Below are positions 20,657 through 21,406 of a stretch of DNA of 21,406 nucleotides, piece after piece. The DNA comes from Gemmataceae bacterium (lineage in GTDB: Bacteria; Planctomycetota; Planctomycetia; Gemmatales; Gemmataceae). The DNA is taken from contig JADLBT010000116.1 in the NCBI GenBank assembly GCA_020847555.1, forward strand, positions 1 to 21,406, written 5' to 3'. Position 1 is the stretch's first letter. Every line of letters starts with the position of its first letter. The notes beneath the pieces are model-generated. The model had not been told where the DNA came from. It saw only the letters and a program-made list of their open reading frames with translations, and did no database searches. The position numbers and the translations under genes are program-made.

Positions 20657-21406
20657 ATGTATGAGACCCGCTACGGCTTCCGGCGGCGGCCCTTTCCGCC
20701 CACGCCGGACAGCACCTGCTACTATCCCGCCACCAGCCACGAACGGGCTTTGACCCGGCTCCAGCGCGCCCTCGCCGATGGTGAGGGGATGGCCCTGCTC
20801 AGCGGCGGCCCGGGCACCGGCAAGACCCTCGTCTGCCACCGCCTGCTTGAAGGACTCGGTCCGGACACCGCCAGCGCGTTCCTGACCAACAGCCACTTCG
20901 GCGGGCGGGCCGATCTGTTCCAGGCGCTGCTGTACGATCTCGGCCAGCCCTACCAGGGCAGCACCGAGCAAGGGTTCCGGCTGCGTCTCACCGACTTCCT
21001 GCTGCAGAACTACCAGGCCGGCCGGCGGGCGGTCCTCGTCGTGGATGAGGCCCAGCATCTGACGCCGGACCTTCTGGAGGAACTGCGCCTCCTGGGCAAC
21101 CTGGAGGCCGGGGCGGGCAAGGCGGTTCAGGTGATCGTGGCGGGGCAGTCCGACCTGCTGGACACGTTGCGGCGCCCGGAGTTGCAGGCTCTCGGCCAGC
21201 GGTTGCTGCTGCGTGCCCGGGTGGAGCCGCTGGGCGTGGAGGAGGCGGTCGATTATCTCCGTCACCACCTGCGCGCCGCGGGCGCCCGCCCCGAGCGGGT
21301 CATGGCGGAGGAAGCGCTGGAACTGCTGGCGCGTCAGACCAGCGGGGTTCCACGCCTGTTGAACCAGGCCGCCCATCACGCCCTCGCTCTGGCCGATGGA
21401 GCGGAC
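20657..21406 (+). CDS. ExeA/GspA-like AAA ATPase, N-terminal 250 residues, cut by window edge
   Basis: Only the first 250 codons are visible, with no stop before the end of the window. The opening MYETRYGFRRRPFPPTPDST is the typical start of ExeA-type ATPases ('Y..yGf...PF...PDp...Y'). The Walker A motif GGPGTGKT is at 50-57, Walker B VLVVDE at 126-131 followed by AQHL, and VAGQSDLLDTL at 161-171 carries the sensor region. LGQRLLLRARVEPL and SGVPRLLNQAAHHALALA follow as in the family. ExeA proteins work with type II/IV-like secretion or pilus assembly, and in planctomycetes are often fused to other domains; any C-terminal fusion lies outside the window. GGGGGGATGA lies about 6 bases before the ATG. 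Confidence 0.88.
   Translation, partial: MYETRYGFRRRPFPPTPDSTCYYPATSHERALTRLQRALADGEGMALLSGGPGTGKTLVCHRLLEGLGPDTASAFLTNSHFGGRADLFQALLYDLGQPYQGSTEQGFRLRLTDFLLQNYQAGRRAVLVVDEAQHLTPDLLEELRLLGNLEAGAGKAVQVIVAGQSDLLDTLRRPELQALGQRLLLRARVEPLGVEEAVDYLRHHLRAAGARPERVMAEEALELLARQTSGVPRLLNQAAHHALALADGAD

Noticed and set aside
1..21406. tRNA, rRNA, riboswitch or insertion-sequence genes
   Set aside because: No cloverleaf, rRNA core, known aptamer pattern or transposase-like protein was recognised on either strand by reading; a covariance-model scan was not possible.

Overview
The window is a high-GC bacterial chromosome segment, most likely from a planctomycete of the Gemmataceae type. No rRNA or other marker gene is present, so this is an inference from gene content. 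The supporting genes are a DUF1080 plus DUF4038 secreted glycosidase-like fusion, a DUF1570 protein, a secreted protein with a Lys/Pro/Asp-rich linker and a carboxypeptidase-regulatory-like beta domain, a zinc-ribbon membrane protein, an ExeA-like ATPase, and many intergenic palindromes.

Layout. 1-446 (-) is the start of a membrane protein cut by the window edge. 807-2954 (-) is an exported DUF1080/apiosidase-like protein. 3261-4148 (-) is an exported protein of unknown role. From a divergent promoter region, 4379-5098 (+) encodes a two-winged-helix protein, 5262-6092 (+) an FkbM-like methyltransferase and 6177-8381 (+) a large P-loop ATPase with an uncharacterised C-terminal domain. Next come a hybrid sensor kinase (8568-11120, +) and, 12 bp later, folC (11133-12503, +). 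An ACT-like protein (12532-12978, -) converges on folC. 13267-15525 (+) is an exported DUF1570 protein with tandem-repeat low-complexity ends, and it converges on SulP. On the minus strand a zinc-ribbon membrane protein (18919-19587), an amidase (17484-18854) and a SulP anion transporter (15612-17477) probably form one operon. 19719-20474 (+) is a polyprenol-phosphate mannosyltransferase-like GT2 enzyme, and 20657 to the end (+) is an ExeA-like AAA ATPase cut by the window edge.

Most genes are single housekeeping or accessory functions. The parts least explained by known biology are (i) the winged-helix and ATPase pair, which looks like an uncharacterised NTPase module with a methyltransferase between its members, and (ii) a dispersed family of composite palindromes resembling BIMEs. 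Three copies of that family share a pair of 26-nt palindromic units around a 19-20 nt spacer, including one perfect 30-bp inverted repeat. A second palindrome family also occurs between genes. Several starts were moved downstream of the longest open frame because a good ribosome-binding site and a signal peptide or domain start support the later codon.
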